From Platanthera guangdongensis (taxonomy: Eukaryota > Streptophyta > Magnoliopsida > Asparagales > Orchidaceae), in the NCBI GenBank assembly GCA_039583875.1, contig CM077162.1:64415259-64479258 (forward strand): a stretch of DNA of 64,000 nucleotides, given 5' to 3'. The notes beneath the pieces are model-generated. The model saw only the letters and a program-made list of their open reading frames with translations. It did not search any database and had not been told where the DNA came from. Both the position numbers and the translations under genes were made by a program. This document shows positions 33,561-45,194 of this stretch, piece by piece. Every line of letters starts with the position of its first letter. The first letter of the stretch is position 1.

Positions 33561-34072
33561 TTGCTGATTTTGTGGTCGAGGTAGCGGAGGTGGAGCTTAA
33601 TTGCCTAGTTCCTTGGAAGGTGATGGTAGATGGAGCCTCGGGAATGCATTCCTTAGGGTTAGGAGTGATCTTAGAGTGCCCCCAGGGAACAAAGATCGAG
33701 TAGACAGTGGTCGTTCACTTCCCCATTACGAACAACAAGGTGGAGTATGAGGCAGTAATAGTGGGGCTTCATTTGGCAAGGTAGTTGGGGGTGAATAATG
33801 TGGAAGTGCTCACGGATTCCATGGTGGTGGCCTCTCAAATCAACGGGGAGGTTGAGGCAAGGGATCCCACTCTGCAATTGTACCTAGCAAAGGTAAAGGG
33901 AGTTATCAGCGTATTCCAAACATTCTCCATTCGACACGTACCGCGGGAGGAGAACGAGCAGGTAGATCAATTGGCCAAGCATGGACCCTGGTTGGGGGGA
34001 AGCATCACCGACCTTTTTCACCCCTCTATTGAGAAAGGATATCTTATGGAGGTAGACCAGCACCCTTCGTAG
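33545..34072 (+). pseudogene. Element F second (archaeal-type) RNase H
   Basis: A second RNase H domain follows the first: WKVMVDGASGMHSLGLGVIL, NNKVEYEAVIVGL, VEVLTDSMVVASQINGE, HVPREENEQVDQLAK. This duplicated archaeal-type RNase H is a hallmark of the Tat/Ogre branch of plant gypsy elements. The catalytic acidic residues D (VDGA), E (VEYEA) and D (LTDS) are visible, as is the final D-Q-L-A-K. Stops at 33701-33703 and about 33783 interrupt it. Confidence 0.85.
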
Positions 34073-35275
34073 ATAGACCCCTTCGTTGCCTTCTTGTCCA
34101 CGGGTGAGTTCCCGGAAGGCCTGGACAAGAAGCATTTCAAGCACAAGTTGGCGTACTATCTTGTGCGTGATAGGAAATTGTATCGCAAGACCCTCTCAGG
34201 CGTCATAGCATGTTATGTGGCTCAGGGGGAGGTCCAGAGGATCTTGGAAGATGTTCTTGTCGGGGAGTGTGAGAGTCACTCGAGGAGCAGGACATTAGAA
34301 GGGAGGATAGTAAGGCCATGTTACTTTTGCCAACCCTAGGTCGGGATGCCACCGAGTTTGCAAAGAATTTCCAGAAGTGCCAACTATTCGCCCCACTCCA
34401 GCTACTACTAGCTCAAAGGCTAAGGAGCATCATTGCACCCTAGCCCTTCGCCATTTGGGTAATGGACCTGGTAGGGCCCTTCCCTCAGGCTAGTGGGTAG
34501 AGGAGGTTATTATTGGTGATAATAGACTATTTTTCTAAGTGGTTGGAGGTGAAGGCACGACCAAGGTGACCTCCCAAGTGGTTCAAAATTTTGTGTGGGG
34601 GGAGATCATCTACCGGCACAGGTTGCCTCAGGCCATTGTCACGGACAATGGGCCGTAGTTTGCCAACGTCGAGTTTATTAGTTTTTGTGGACAGCTTGGG
34701 ATTGATCTCAGGTTCACGTCGGTCCATCACCATAGTAGCAACGGGCAGGTGGAGGCGGTAAATAAGATCATTATGAACTTGCTGAAAATAAGGTGGAGAA
34801 CTTGAAGGGGAGCTGGGTGGAGCAACTCCCTTCAGTCATGTGGGCACTTAGAACTACTCCCAATACGGCCATGGGAGAGACCCCATTCAAGCTCTCCCAC
34901 GGGTGTGAGGTTGTGCTCCCAATAGAATTCGAGGTCCGGACACCTCAGGTAGTTGGGGTGTAAGAAGAATGAGATGAATGGAGAGCCGAGAAAGAGGATG
35001 AGCTGCGACCCTCCTTGGATCTTGCAGAGGAACTCCGAGATGTGGCCGCTGCTTGGTCGAAGAAATTAAGCGGCGAATGGCCAAGTAATTTTCCAAGCAT
35101 GTTATGGTCAAGCAGTTCACCGATGGGGACTTCGTCCTCAAGAAGGTAGATGTCGCATGAAGATCAGTATTCGTAGGGAAGCTTAACACAAACTAGGAAG
35201 GTCCTTACATTATCAGAGAGCTATTGAAGTCGGGGGGTATCTCCTCCAAAATGTGGAGGGCGAGCGAGACCCTCC
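34073..35275 (+). pseudogene. Element F integrase, heavily decayed and truncated
   Basis: Integrase features of the Tat/Ogre type are readable across frame changes: RKLYRKTLSGVIACYV near 34170, a zinc region around 34290-34390, WVMDLVGPFPQA near 34460, IIDYFSKWLEVKA near 34520, VTDNGP near 34638, and HHSSNGQVEAVNKII near 34728. Stops and indels are frequent. At about 35275 it is replaced by copia G. No LTR of F is seen. Confidence 0.82.
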
Positions 35276-35283
35276 TTACAATG

Positions 35284-36340
35284 TCATTTCAAAGAAGGGG
35301 ACATAGTCTCCATGATGGTTAGCTTATACACCATTAGCTCTGTACCTGCAGGTTTAGAAGAGGAGATTGACAGCTCACTGTTAATCATAGTTGACTCATC
35401 AAATACTACATCAACAGACTCTTCTACAACTTGACTTTCCAAGTTGTGGATCATAGCCTTACTGTGATTACTAAACCCAACAAAAATCTCATCATAGGAC
35501 TTAGCAGCAAACGTATTCATATAGGACTTCCCATTATTCAACAAATAGTACTTGCTACTAAAGATTCTGAGATATACTAGATTTGGTTTTCTACCCTTCA
35601 TAATCTTATAGAGAGTCTTCTTGTGGCTCTTGGTGATAGAAGCTCTAATAAGGACATGACATGTAGTATTTACTGCCTCAGCCCAAAAATATTCTGGGAG
35701 AGATGTACCACTTAGCAAGGTCCTACCAGTCTCTATGAGAGTTATATTATTCCTCTCAGCAATCCCATTTTGCTGAGGTGTTATTGGAGAATAAAATTCT
35801 TGATGAATCTCTTACTCTTCATAGAACCTTATCATGCTTTTAGACTAGAATTCAGTCTCATAGTCACTTCTAATTTTGAACATAGTGATGTCTAGCTCAT
35901 TCTGAATTTGCTTGACAAATGTCTTGAAGATATCAAAGGTTTCAGACTTTTTCTTAAAAAAGAAAACCCAAGCAAACCTACAATAGTCATCAATCACCAC
36001 AGGGGTGTAGACTTTCCTGCCTAGACTATGAACTTGAATAGGACCAAACAGGTCCAAATGTAGGAGGTATAAACACCTCACAGAGCCTTTGGTCCCAATG
36101 CTTTTGAAGGAAGCTTTGGTCTGCTTGCCCTTTTGGCATGCTGAGCAATTGCCTTTCTTTGCGCATTTCATCTTGGGACCATTCCTAACTAGCTCTTCAG
36201 TAAAGAACTTGTCAATGGTCTTATAGTTTAAATGAGCTAGCCTCTTATGTCATTGTACATAGTATTGGACTTTCTCATTTGCAAGTAGACATATAGGGGA
36301 GTCTTTATTTAGACATAAAAAGTTTAAACAATAAACATTT
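35284..36340 (-). pseudogene. Element G integrase (SIRE-type copia), truncated
   Basis: On the minus strand: the pre-integrase C-x2-C region (KGNCSACQKGKQTKASFKS) and core LLHLDLFGPIQVHSLG, VVIDDYCRFAWVFFF, FKIRSDYETEF at 36171-35845. After a frame break the distal part is LPEYFWAEAVNTTCHVL and KGRKPNLVYLRIFSSKYY at 35718-35284. The second aspartate is present (RSDYETEF) although the family residue H before G-T-E-F is Y-E here. Reverse transcriptase and RNase H are missing because the element stops at the junction with gypsy F. Confidence 0.87.
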
Positions 36341-36359
36341 TCACTCCTAGTGCCTGTTA

Positions 36360-36700
36360 AGATGACCTATTGGTCACTTGACCTCCTAATTTGGCACTCA
36401 TACTTGTGGAATGCAATGACATAGCCAAGATCACAAAGTTGGCTTAAGCTTATTAGGTTGTGTTGCAATCCTTCAACATAAAACACTTTTGAGATGGTGA
36501 TTATGTCATTGGTAATCTTACTATAGCCTCGTGTCACTCCTCTATCTGAACCACCAAAGATTACTTTGGGTCCATCCTTCACTAAAGTGTACTCCTTTAG
36601 TTTGTTCCTTATTTCAGTCATGCACTTGGAACAACCACTGTCCAAGTACCATGTTGTGATATGCGCACTTGGACTAACCGGAACCACATAATTTATTTTA
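36360..36700 (-). pseudogene. Element G protease (copia)
   Basis: The minus-strand segment begins near TTWYLDSGCSKCMTE, the copia protease active site D-S-G, followed by VIFGGSDRGVTRGYS and VFYVEGLQHNLISLSQLCDLGY, the link into the pre-integrase domain. It ends in stops near 36367. Family members have SRHMTG or SKHMTG after the active site; here it is SKCMTE. Confidence 0.82.
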
Positions 36701-39229
36701 CATCAGGACCCCAATATTTATGGGGTCTTAGGTTCTGATTAGCCTACAAATGAACCTGTCTTCCTGCAGATTTTTTGATAGGAAGACTAACTTTTGATCC
36801 GAGCACATTAGGATTATGCCAGTAATCTAAGGCAATGTGGCCCACTTTGCCACAACACCAACACTCATGAATGTTGTACCTTCTTTTCAGAGCAGGTTCG
36901 GTAGCTAGGTTGATAGTAGCTGTCTACTCAGTAGGTAGAGCAGCAACCTTCTTCAGGTTCCTTTCAGCAAGGATCTGACTTAAAGTGAGTCTTCTAGTAG
37001 TCTTATTTGGCTTGCTCTGAATGTCATTAACAACAGTCTTCTTTATAGAGGACAGTTCTTGATAGCATTAGAGATAGCCAAATCAGGCTTACTGATAGAC
37101 TTACTCTTAGTCTGGGTTTTTGCTGGATGGCCTTGAGAGTTGGCCACTGCCACATTCCTGAGAGTGGGGGCTAGAGCACCAAAAATAAATTTTCTACGAT
37201 GGGACATTTGAATTTCTTCATGGGGAGCCTTAAAGTCAACCAATCCCATTCCTTTTCTCCTTCAATTAAAAGGTGCATTTGTATTCTTTCAGGAAGAATT
37301 CTCATTCTTCCAATGACCATACATATTTTCCTGGTCATACCTGTTAGAAGGGAGCATTACCTTTTCAAAGGTGATGGGAGACTAAGTTGGAGCTTTTCCC
37401 TTTCTTTTGAAAGGGGCAGCTCTAGTGTTTCCCTTTAATCCTAAGCCCCTCTTGTTTCTCTGAGAGGAGGAGTCAATTATGGGCAACACAGACTTGGGCT
37501 TAGAGTAGCTATCCAAAATCCTTTTCTCCATCTAGAGTTTCTCTTCAAGATCCCTAATGAGACTATTCTTAAATCTGATGGTGCCAATCTGAATGAGTGA
37601 AGTGTTTTTCAGTTGGCTAACTTACCTAGCCTTCTAATTCAGCAAGGATGTTATCACAGCCTACTGTGAAGCAGCTAACTGAAGAGAGGTGATCTCCTCA
37701 GCTTGCTTCTTGGCCAATTTCTTGCTTCTTTTAAAAGCATCCAGATGGGCGCCATACTTGTCATTCAATTGATTTCCATCTTCCTCAGATTCTGACCAAT
37801 CTTCATCACTATATGATGATGCATTGAAATTTGGACTAGTCTCATAATCTGAGTCAGAAGAGGAGCTGGATAGAGAGAATACCTTTTCTGGATCAGGTTG
37901 ACCCTGGATGCATTCTTCATCAGACATGACCATCAACGCATAGTGGTTGTTGGCATATTCTTCATCATCATCCTCCTCTGATTCACTGTCTGAATGTGAT
38001 AGAGGGTCCCTGACCTATCCTGGCAGCAGGATAATCTTCAACTTCTTCTTCAGCAGCTAATATCCCTATGTAGGCTTCTTCTTCTTCGGACTCAAAAGAT
38101 ATTGTGTCAGACTGACTCCAGCTCTTCTCCTTCTTTGCAATGAAGGCCTTTTCCTTCTCTCCCTTGATATGGTGTTGTTTCTTCTCACCAGATTCTATTC
38201 TCTTGACTGGGAATTCATCAATTAGATCCCCAGGCTTGCTGTAGCAATAGCAAACAACTTTAGAAGAAACATGTTTATGAGGTTTAGAGTCATACTTGTC
38301 TCCCTTGGAGTGGTTCATCCTATGATGAGAGGAGGAGTAAGGTCTACTCCTCCACTTCTTCTTCTTCATCATCTTCTGAAACTGCCTAGAGAAGACAACA
38401 AAATCTTCATCAAACATGTTGCAGTCCAATGAGCTTGGCCCTGTGCTGTCTGAATCAGCAGGACTTCATGGAGGAGAAGCAATCCTATCCTTACTCTTCT
38501 TGGTTCTCTCAGCTTTGAAGGGCAAACACTTTTCCTTGGCCTGGGATTTGCTGATATTCTCCTCCTCCTTCCTGCCAAATATTTGTATCTCATAGGAGAA
38601 CAACTTCCCAAACAGTGTATGAGGTGGAGTATCAGCTAGCTTTGGAACCTCTCTGATGGCATAGATCTTGGTGTCCTAGTCTCTAACTAGAGACCTGAGG
38701 AACTTGTCATTCAGCTCATAATGGCTAAAGACCCTACCATAGGTCCTCAGCTCACTCATAATTGTGAAAAATCTTTCATAACATTCTGCAATGCTATCCT
38801 TCTTGCTCTGCCTGAAAGCCTTGTACTCTTGGTTGAGTAGGGACTTCCTGTCATCTCTGACCTCCTTTGTACCTTTCATATAGAACGTCAAAGTGTCTTA
38901 CGTCTCCAAAAGGTCTGGTAGTGAACCAGATTCTGGAAAGTAGAATCATCAAAATCACTGAATATAGTGTTTTGAGCTCTCATGTCCATGGTGGATAGAA
39001 TGACCTCATCCATGGTCAACTCTGAATTATTCTTTGGTGTCTGGACTTTTGCATCTAGAATTGAAAGTTTTATAGGGATGAAAGGTCCCTATTTAACTGT
39101 AACAAAGATTCTTGGGTTAGATGCTTCCATGAAAAGCCCGACCCTGTCCTTTTAGATCACAAAGCTCTCCTTCCAGCAGATTGGAAGCTTTATGGAATCC
39201 AGCTCCTTATGGTTCTCTCCAGAATCCAT
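36700..39229 (-). pseudogene. Element G gag and gag-pro linker, decayed
   Basis: The probable start is the ATG at 39229 (MDSGENHKELDSIKLP). Capsid-like sequence RDDRKSLLNQEYKAFRQSKKDSIAECYERFFTIMSELRTYG lies at 38891-38676. A degraded zinc knuckle (VVCYCYSKPGDLIDEF; H and final C lost) is near 38240. An acidic Ser-rich stretch (SLSSSSSDSDYETS) follows near 37860, and a second knuckle-like CWCCGKVGHIALDY near 36850. The acidic Ser-rich run after the first knuckle also occurs in the gag of J. There are many stops and frame changes. Short fragments at 37000-37250 match the linker only loosely. Confidence 0.78.
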
Positions 39230-39309
39230 AAGTACAATACTTGTAGCTACCCTTAGAGATCAACTCAGACTGTTAAGTCCTTTTTGAGATACCTCCCTCT
39301 AATACCACT
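39230..39309 (-). other. Element G leader and primer-binding site
   Basis: The minus strand reads TGGTATTAGAGGGAGG (39307-39292) two bases from the LTR, a near match to initiator tRNA-Met complementarity. The leader to gag is only about 60 bases. Confidence 0.75.
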
Positions 39310-41755
39310 TGAAAGTCTTTAGTTTCAAGGATAGCTAAATACCTAAAGGGGGGTGAATAGGTTTTTGGTCTCTTTTTGTTTTTCCTTCTTTAAGTGTATT
39401 GTGAGTTAGTTGTATTCTGCTTTCAAGACATACCACAAAAAACACACACAAGATTTATAGTGGTTCCCCAGATTATGGGTACATCCACTATCCCTCGCAC
39501 CTTTCTAACAGTGTGTTAGACAAGGTACTTCTCCAAAACTCGGCTCCAAAGAGCTTACACCACAAATCCCTCAGGATCTCTCAGTCTCCTCTAATACCTA
39601 CCTAAGGCACAAATCCATAACTCAGAGAAAGCTTACTCCTACAACTTTGTGATCCAAATATCACCAATATCAGACTAAATTAATAGTCCTTCAACTCAAA
39701 CTTGGAGGTTAGTCCTACAACTCAGAGAGGATGACTCTCCTACAGCTCAGGCACAAAGTCCCTACCTCATATCCAAAGCAGAATCCTATAACTCAGGCCC
39801 AAAGGTACTACCACTCAGAGAGAATGACTCTCCTACCTCAGGAAAACTGCCCTACCTAAGGCACACAGGCCCTACCTCAGATCCACACAGGATCCTACCT
39901 CATATCAACAAATGATCCTAAACTCAGCGTTTATAAAATATCCCTAGACTCAGATCCAAAGGATCATACAAAAAGTAAAGGTTTGTTGATGTTGTTTTGA
40001 CTCAAGAAAAATATTCTCTGAGTCTACTGCTTCCTGAGCGGAGGTGAACTCAGCCCTAACTTCTTTACAGCAACAAGAAAGATGATCTTCAAGTAACTGC
40101 TGCTTGTGCTGGAATTAACTCAGAAATATAAGTTTCTGAACTTGCTGATGAAGAAAACTGAGTTAACAGTTCTTTGTATTCTTCACTCAACTAACCTTGT
40201 CTGTAGTAATCAGATTGCTCTGCTTCTTCTTCCTTCTCAGAATATTTTTCTGAACTTGTTGTTGCAGGTAAAAATCGCAACAGCTAACTGCAAGAACTTT
40301 TAGATAAGTGGGTTGAACTTTAGCTTCAGGCTCAGCAACAATGACGAGAGGAAGAAGATGAAGTTCTGCCTCTTTGTGAAAAGTAAAAACCCCTAAAAGT
40401 TGACTTGTTTCCGCAAATCTCAATCCCTTTATCTTTCGCCCTCCAACAGCTTTTTGCCCCGTGGGACCGGCTGTGGTTGTTGACTGCAACCTTGCTTTTA
40501 TAGAAAAAGTCGTACAGTAGGTTTTTGGCTCCATTTGTCATGTACTGTAGCCTTCCCGTGACAATTTAAAATTCTGCTGACTTTTGCTGACGTCAGCATC
40601 TGTGGACTTAGCCAAATTCAGATAGTTCAACCAAGTCATTGAGTGCGTTGAGTGAACAACCTTCACTCAGCGCAAAAAACCTTAATCAAATAATTTGCAT
40701 TTCCAGGCATTGAATACTTTGAGAGAACCTTCATCACTCAATGAATTTGGACTTAGCCAATTACTTGTGCACTTTTAGGCATTGAGTGCATTGAGTGAAC
40801 CTTCATCACTCAACGCATCTGGACTTAGCCGCTTCTCTGGATGCATACCATCTTGTGGTGGAGTCGAGTGAACTGCCTTCACTCAATTCTACTGTACTTA
40901 GCCGATTTCCATCTTTATGAATGTGTTGAGTGAGCCTTCATCACTCGACGCTTCTGCCTTTACCCGTCTTCTCGATGAGGCATTGAGTGAACTACCTTCA
41001 CTCAATGCTTCTGTACTTAGCCAAACTTCTTGATGAGCTTTCATTGAGTGAGCTGTCCTCACTCAATGCATCTAGACTTAGACAGATTTTTCAGTTTATA
41101 TCTTCTTAAGTTTTGACTGAACATTGTCCTGTCGATGCTTTCTTCTTTGGGAGTTGAGTGAGCTGTCCTCACTCAACGCTTCTGGACTTAGCCAGAATTC
41201 TTGATAGATCTTTAGATGCTTTGACTGCTTGAGATTGACTCAATGCTTCTTTCTTTAATCATTGAGTAAGCTGTCCTCACTCAATACTTCTGGACTTAGT
41301 CAGATTTCTTCCTTGCCAATGTTGAAGCTTTGACAGACTGAGATTTACTTGATGCCTCTTGTTATATGGCGTTGAGTGAACTGCCTTCACTCAACGCCTG
41401 TGGACTTAGACACATATCTGCTTTGCAAACTGTTTGGCCTTGACTATCCATTCTTTACTCAGAGCTTTTTGGCATCTGGCATTGAGTGAACTTGCTACAC
41501 TCAACTCCTGTGTACTTAGACAAAATTCTGTCTTTTCAGTATTCTTCCATGATATCTGGCATTAAATGAACTGGCTTCACTCAATACCTGTGGATTCAGA
41601 CAAATTATTGTCTCTCCAACATTCTTCCTTATGACCACCTATCATTATCACCTAGACAACCTGTCTAAACTTATTCTAAGGAACATCGTGCATATAATTA
41701 ACTTGAACATACATCAAATACAATTATGATCTAAGTATTGATGGTGATGCCTCTT
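39310..41755 (-). mobile_element. Element G 5' LTR (about 2.4 kb)
   Basis: In plus view it starts TGAAAGTCTTTAG and contains GGGGGGTGAATAGG. The anchor repeat GGTTCCCC...GGGTAC lies at about 39461-39483, and variable-stem hairpins (for example GAGAG/CTCTC at 39725-39739 and GATCC/GGATC at 39880-39894) lie in a CTACCTCA-rich region to 39960. A long array of GTTGAGTGA...TCACTCAAC hairpins runs from 40640 to 41590. The U3 end is not clean; it passes into element H at about 41755. It is homologous to the LTR of E. Confidence 0.8.
40640..41590 (-). repeat. Array of twelve GTTGAGTGA hairpins in LTR G
   Basis: Imperfect palindromes of about 28 bp, such as GCGTTGAGTGAACT...CTTCACTCAACGC, recur near 40645, 40714, 40780, 40862, 40922, 40980, 41042, 41152, 41260, 41370, 41480 and 41558. 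They are separated by 60-110 bp and often by CTTCTGGACTTAGCCAGATT. Stems drift between GTTGAGTG and ATTGAGTG with matching changes in the partner arm. Confidence 0.88.
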
Positions 41756-41759
41756 CAAA

Positions 41760-42352
41760 ATTTAAGGAACATTGAGGGAAATATTCGCAATAACATCTTA
41801 ATTTTGTAAAAAGAATCTTAAGATATCTCAAGGGTACACCGGAAATAGGATTGTGGTATCCAACTAAATAAAAATTTGAACTATATGATTATTAAGATGC
41901 TAATTATGCAGGATGTAGATTGGATAGAAAAAGTATCTAAGAAGCTTGTCAATTCCTAGGTGCTAGACTGATATCTTTGTTTAGTAAGAACCAGACATCA
42001 GTCTCCACTTCTACAGCTGTAGTAGAATATAATGATGTTGGAAGTTGTTGTTCACAGATTTTATGGATGCAGAATCAATTACTTGATTATAACCTTAATT
42101 TTTCAAATTCCATAATATTTTGTGATAGTTCAAATGTTATCTAAATTACATCAAATCTTGTCTTGCATAGCAGGACAAAGCATATAGAGATAAGACATCA
42201 CTTTATCAGAGACGATGCTGAAAAAGGGAAAATTTTCACAGAATATGTGACTTCTAAAAATTAGAAGGCAGATATTTTCACTAAGGCTCTTGATGAAACA
42301 AAGCACAACTAATTTATTAATGTTGTGGATATGCTTGATAAAGCTCAGTAAT
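41760..42352 (+). pseudogene. Element H copia RT end and RNase H
   Basis: The outermost element H resumes the end of a reverse transcriptase and RNase H: LRYLKGTPEIGLWYP near 41815, DANYAGCRLDRKS near 41895, CQFLGARLISLFSKNQTSVSTST near 41947, ILWMQNQLLDYNL near 42063, and TKHIEIRHHFIRDDAEK near 42175 to ADIFTKALDETK near 42270. Several stops (near 41860, 41938, 42142, 42262) inactivate it. The upstream pol is missing at the join to LTR G. Confidence 0.87.
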
Positions 42353-42758
42353 CTTAAATGTCTTAATTTTAACCACAAATATTGTTGGGAAAAAACTGCA
42401 TAAGACTTAATTTTTTCAAGTCTGCACTCGATGTAACATCGAATATAAATCGGCAGAACATAAAATTCTATTCGACGTAAAGTCTAAGAGGTGGTGCTTA
42501 TGAAGAATATTGGATCCATTGTATGCAACACTGATTTCATTCAACGCCTGCGTCGATTATCAAATTTATGTATATGTTGAAAATAAACTGATGCTATGTC
42601 GACTAACAAAACTATTTATGCCCTAATTTATCGACGTGTCATCTATTTCTCTCCAAACTCTTCATCTTCCCCGCTCTATTTACTTTCTACTCTTTCTCTC
42701 TTTTCTTTCTTGTAATCCTTGCAGATATCTGGATAATTTTCATAATCAAACATTTTCA
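42353..42758 (+). other. Element H spacer with acceptor-like tract
   Basis: This is non-coding sequence between pol and the extra ORF. It holds several TCGACGT or TCGATGT words (near 42427, 42470, 42550, 42632). From 42640 it becomes pyrimidine-rich and ends in CTTGTAATCCTTGCAG (42709-42724), a splice-acceptor-like site 34 bases before the first ATG of the extra ORF. Confidence 0.6.
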
Positions 42759-43409
42759 ATGATGGCTGAGAAAGAAGTATTGGAGGTTCATCTTCAAGCC
42801 CTAATATCATTGGTTACTGGATTTACAAAGGAATTCTTGCTTTTTAGAGTTGAATGCAATGGTAAACTTCTAATTATCCAAAATCGGAAAAATGAGATAT
42901 CTAGCTCTATGCAACTTTTTGATCAACAAGTTTATTAGAGTTTAATCCCTGCCAAAGTCTTTAAATCATTCTTTAAAGATTGAAAGAATTGGGAGAAAAG
43001 TTGAGGCAGGGATGGCAGGATTAAAAAACTCAAATTTTGTTTGAACTAGTAATACAAATATTAATGAGATTTCAGAAAGACTAAATGAAGATGAAATTTC
43101 GAAAATGGCCTATGAAAATGAGGAAGTTACTAAAAAACTAGATATAAGTACATCTAAAAATATAAGGGTATTGGATAATATTGTTTTAACTTTAGAATCT
43201 GAGATGGTTAAGAAGTCTACTATACAGGAAGAGAATCTTTTCGCTCTACTAACAGAGATGACTGCTACACAGGGGGAGAGTCCATCATCAGACTTAATGA
43301 AAAATATGCAATGACAAAAAATGCCAAAAGTCAGTGAGCTTGAAAAAGATTTTGAAGAAATAAGAGAAAGATATGAAGCTAAGTTCAAAGCATCAAAAGA
43401 TGACCCAAC
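42759..43409 (+). pseudogene. Element H extra ORF, first part (interrupted by element I)
   Basis: It starts MMAEKEVLEVHLQALISLV at 42759 and is open to 42936-42938. After a frame change a second open part at 43105-43314 and 43321-43409 is Lys/Glu-rich with heptad-like spacing (NEEVTKKLDIS, VSELEKDFEEIRERYEAKF), suggesting a coiled coil. At 43409 element I is inserted; after removing I and one copy of the duplication the same frame continues at 63033. I do not recognise a domain. It sits where A and J have their second ORF but shows no clear similarity to them. Confidence 0.6.
43405..43409. repeat. Target-site duplication of element I, left copy (CCAAC)
   Basis: CCAAC flanks the left LTR of I and is repeated exactly at 63028-63032 after the right LTR. 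Confidence 0.95.
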
Positions 43410-45071
43410 TGTTGAAATTTGTGAAGTGGAAGTGGGTGATGGGACATGCCGGGCGGCCTGGGCGGACAGCATTGTCGGACTAGGCGGACTGGGCGGATTA
43501 CTATATGCGGCCTGGTGGAAGGTCTAGTGGAAGTCAGCTGTTCTTCTGAGCGGTTTGTACGGGTGAAGTCCACGGACTATGCGGTCTGTTATCTGCGGAT
43601 AGGACGTTGGCTTTGGTTTAGCCAAGGAGCGGCCTGAGCGGATAGAGGCTTGCGGACTGGTGCATTGCTCAGTGGTCGTGGTGCAAGCTTGTGCTGATTG
43701 GCGGTTTGGCTCATGTCCGCGGGAAGCTTGCGGACTAGTGTGTCCGCAGTATTGGCTGTTGTGGACTGGGCTTAGAGCTTGGATGAGGCCTTGTCGAGCT
43801 CTGGTGTTACAGCAGGTGCCTTGCTGTGGAGGTCGATTTGCGGACTGGTGTGTTGAAGTCCGGGAGATGACTGTTGCGTTGGGCAGGTGTGCGAGTAGCC
43901 TGCAGACTGCTGGCGGTTTGTGCTTGGGTGTTTGGCGTACGGGAGTTTATGTCCGCCATGCTCGCATTGGCCTTAGATGGTTTTGGACTTGGTCACACTC
44001 CGTGCCAAGACCATGGTGTCCGCAGTATCCGCCAAGTCCGCTGTTGACTGGGCGGACTGATGCTGTCTGCCTTTGGTCGTGGACTTATGGCGGATTGAGT
44101 TTTGAGTCTTGCGGACTGTCTCGGGGTTGTGCGGACATCCGTTGAAGGGGGTTGCTGTCCTGCAGTGGTTGTAGGCTTTGCGGGCTGATGCCTTGTCCGC
44201 ATAGCTTAGGCGGACTGACGTGGGTTCGCCAATGTTGCCTTGCTCCTGGCGGTTTTCCTTGGAATCCGACTAAGTCCTTGCAGACTCGGCGGACGGTGTT
44301 TTGCTATCGCGCGGGCTGGGGCGGTGTCTCTATCTCTAGGGAGGTGACCACACTCCTCACCCCACCTATAAATACGACCCCCCGGCATGTCTACAGTAAC
44401 TTGAGTGAATAGTAAGTTGGGTTCGGCGAGGTGTTGCGGTCTCAGTTCTTCTGTCCGCGCGGATTGATTCAGGGCTGACGGTTTGCTGTGTGCAGGTCGC
44501 GCGGGTAGCTTCAAGGAGCCAGGAGTTTGGCTTTGACTTCGGTCAAGTACTTAGAAGTTGTGTGGTCTCTGCAGATTCAGTAGGAGGTCGCTCTGCGGCT
44601 TGTCAACTCTATTTCAACTTTGCCAGCTTCAATTACCTGTCCGCCGGCTTCAGGCGGGTAGGTGGTGTTCCTCAGTTCAGCCTCAGTAGGAGACGAATAA
44701 CGGTGTGTCCGCGCGGCCTCGCGGCTTCGGCGGACTCCGTGGCTATTCAGCAGATTGCAGTTTAAGTTCGGGCGATCTCAGCGGACTCGGCGACCTCGGC
44801 GGTCTCGGCGGATTCCGGTGCTGTCCGCCCGGCTTGGTTTTTTGGTGCTTTCTGTTTACAGCCGTTTATACTAGCAAAATCATGTCTCGGTATATATGCC
44901 TCGTGCTGTAAAGAAGTGAATGTATAAAAGATCTGCTTGTGCTTCCATTGTTTGTTGGGATTAGCCTTGTTCCTTGGTTTTCCGCTGGTTCAACGTGAGA
45001 ACTGGGTAGTGCTAAAGATATTAATTTGGCATTTGGGCTACCTTGCTGACCACGCTTGAAAAAATTTAACA
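43410..45071 (+). repeat. Element I 5' LTR (1662 bp)
   Basis: It runs TGTTGAAATTTG...TTTAACA. It is unusually rich in the word GCGGACT and its variants (GCGGCCTG, GCGGTCTG, GCGGATAG), many dozens of copies from 43450 to 44820. The TATA box TATAAATA lies at 44367-44374. Confidence 0.95.
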
Positions 45072-45084
45072 TGGTATCAGAGGG
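45072..45084 (+). promoter_or_regulatory. Element I primer-binding site
   Basis: TGGTATCAGAGGG directly follows the 5' LTR and is complementary to the 3' end of initiator tRNA-Met. Confidence 0.9.
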
Positions 45085-45194
45085 AGGTTCAGTTGCGTGA
45101 GCGGAAGTCAACTAGTGTTGTTACTCAGTGATTGAGTGGTGTTCAACCTGTGTTGTTGCTCGGAGCTTCTGAAAGGTTGCCAACAGGTGTTGCA

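Noticed and set aside
43660..44145. A 161-codon open frame in the 5' LTR of I.
   Set aside because: It is Cys/Trp/Arg-rich because of the GCGGACT words. The copy in the 3' LTR is interrupted earlier, arguing against a gene.
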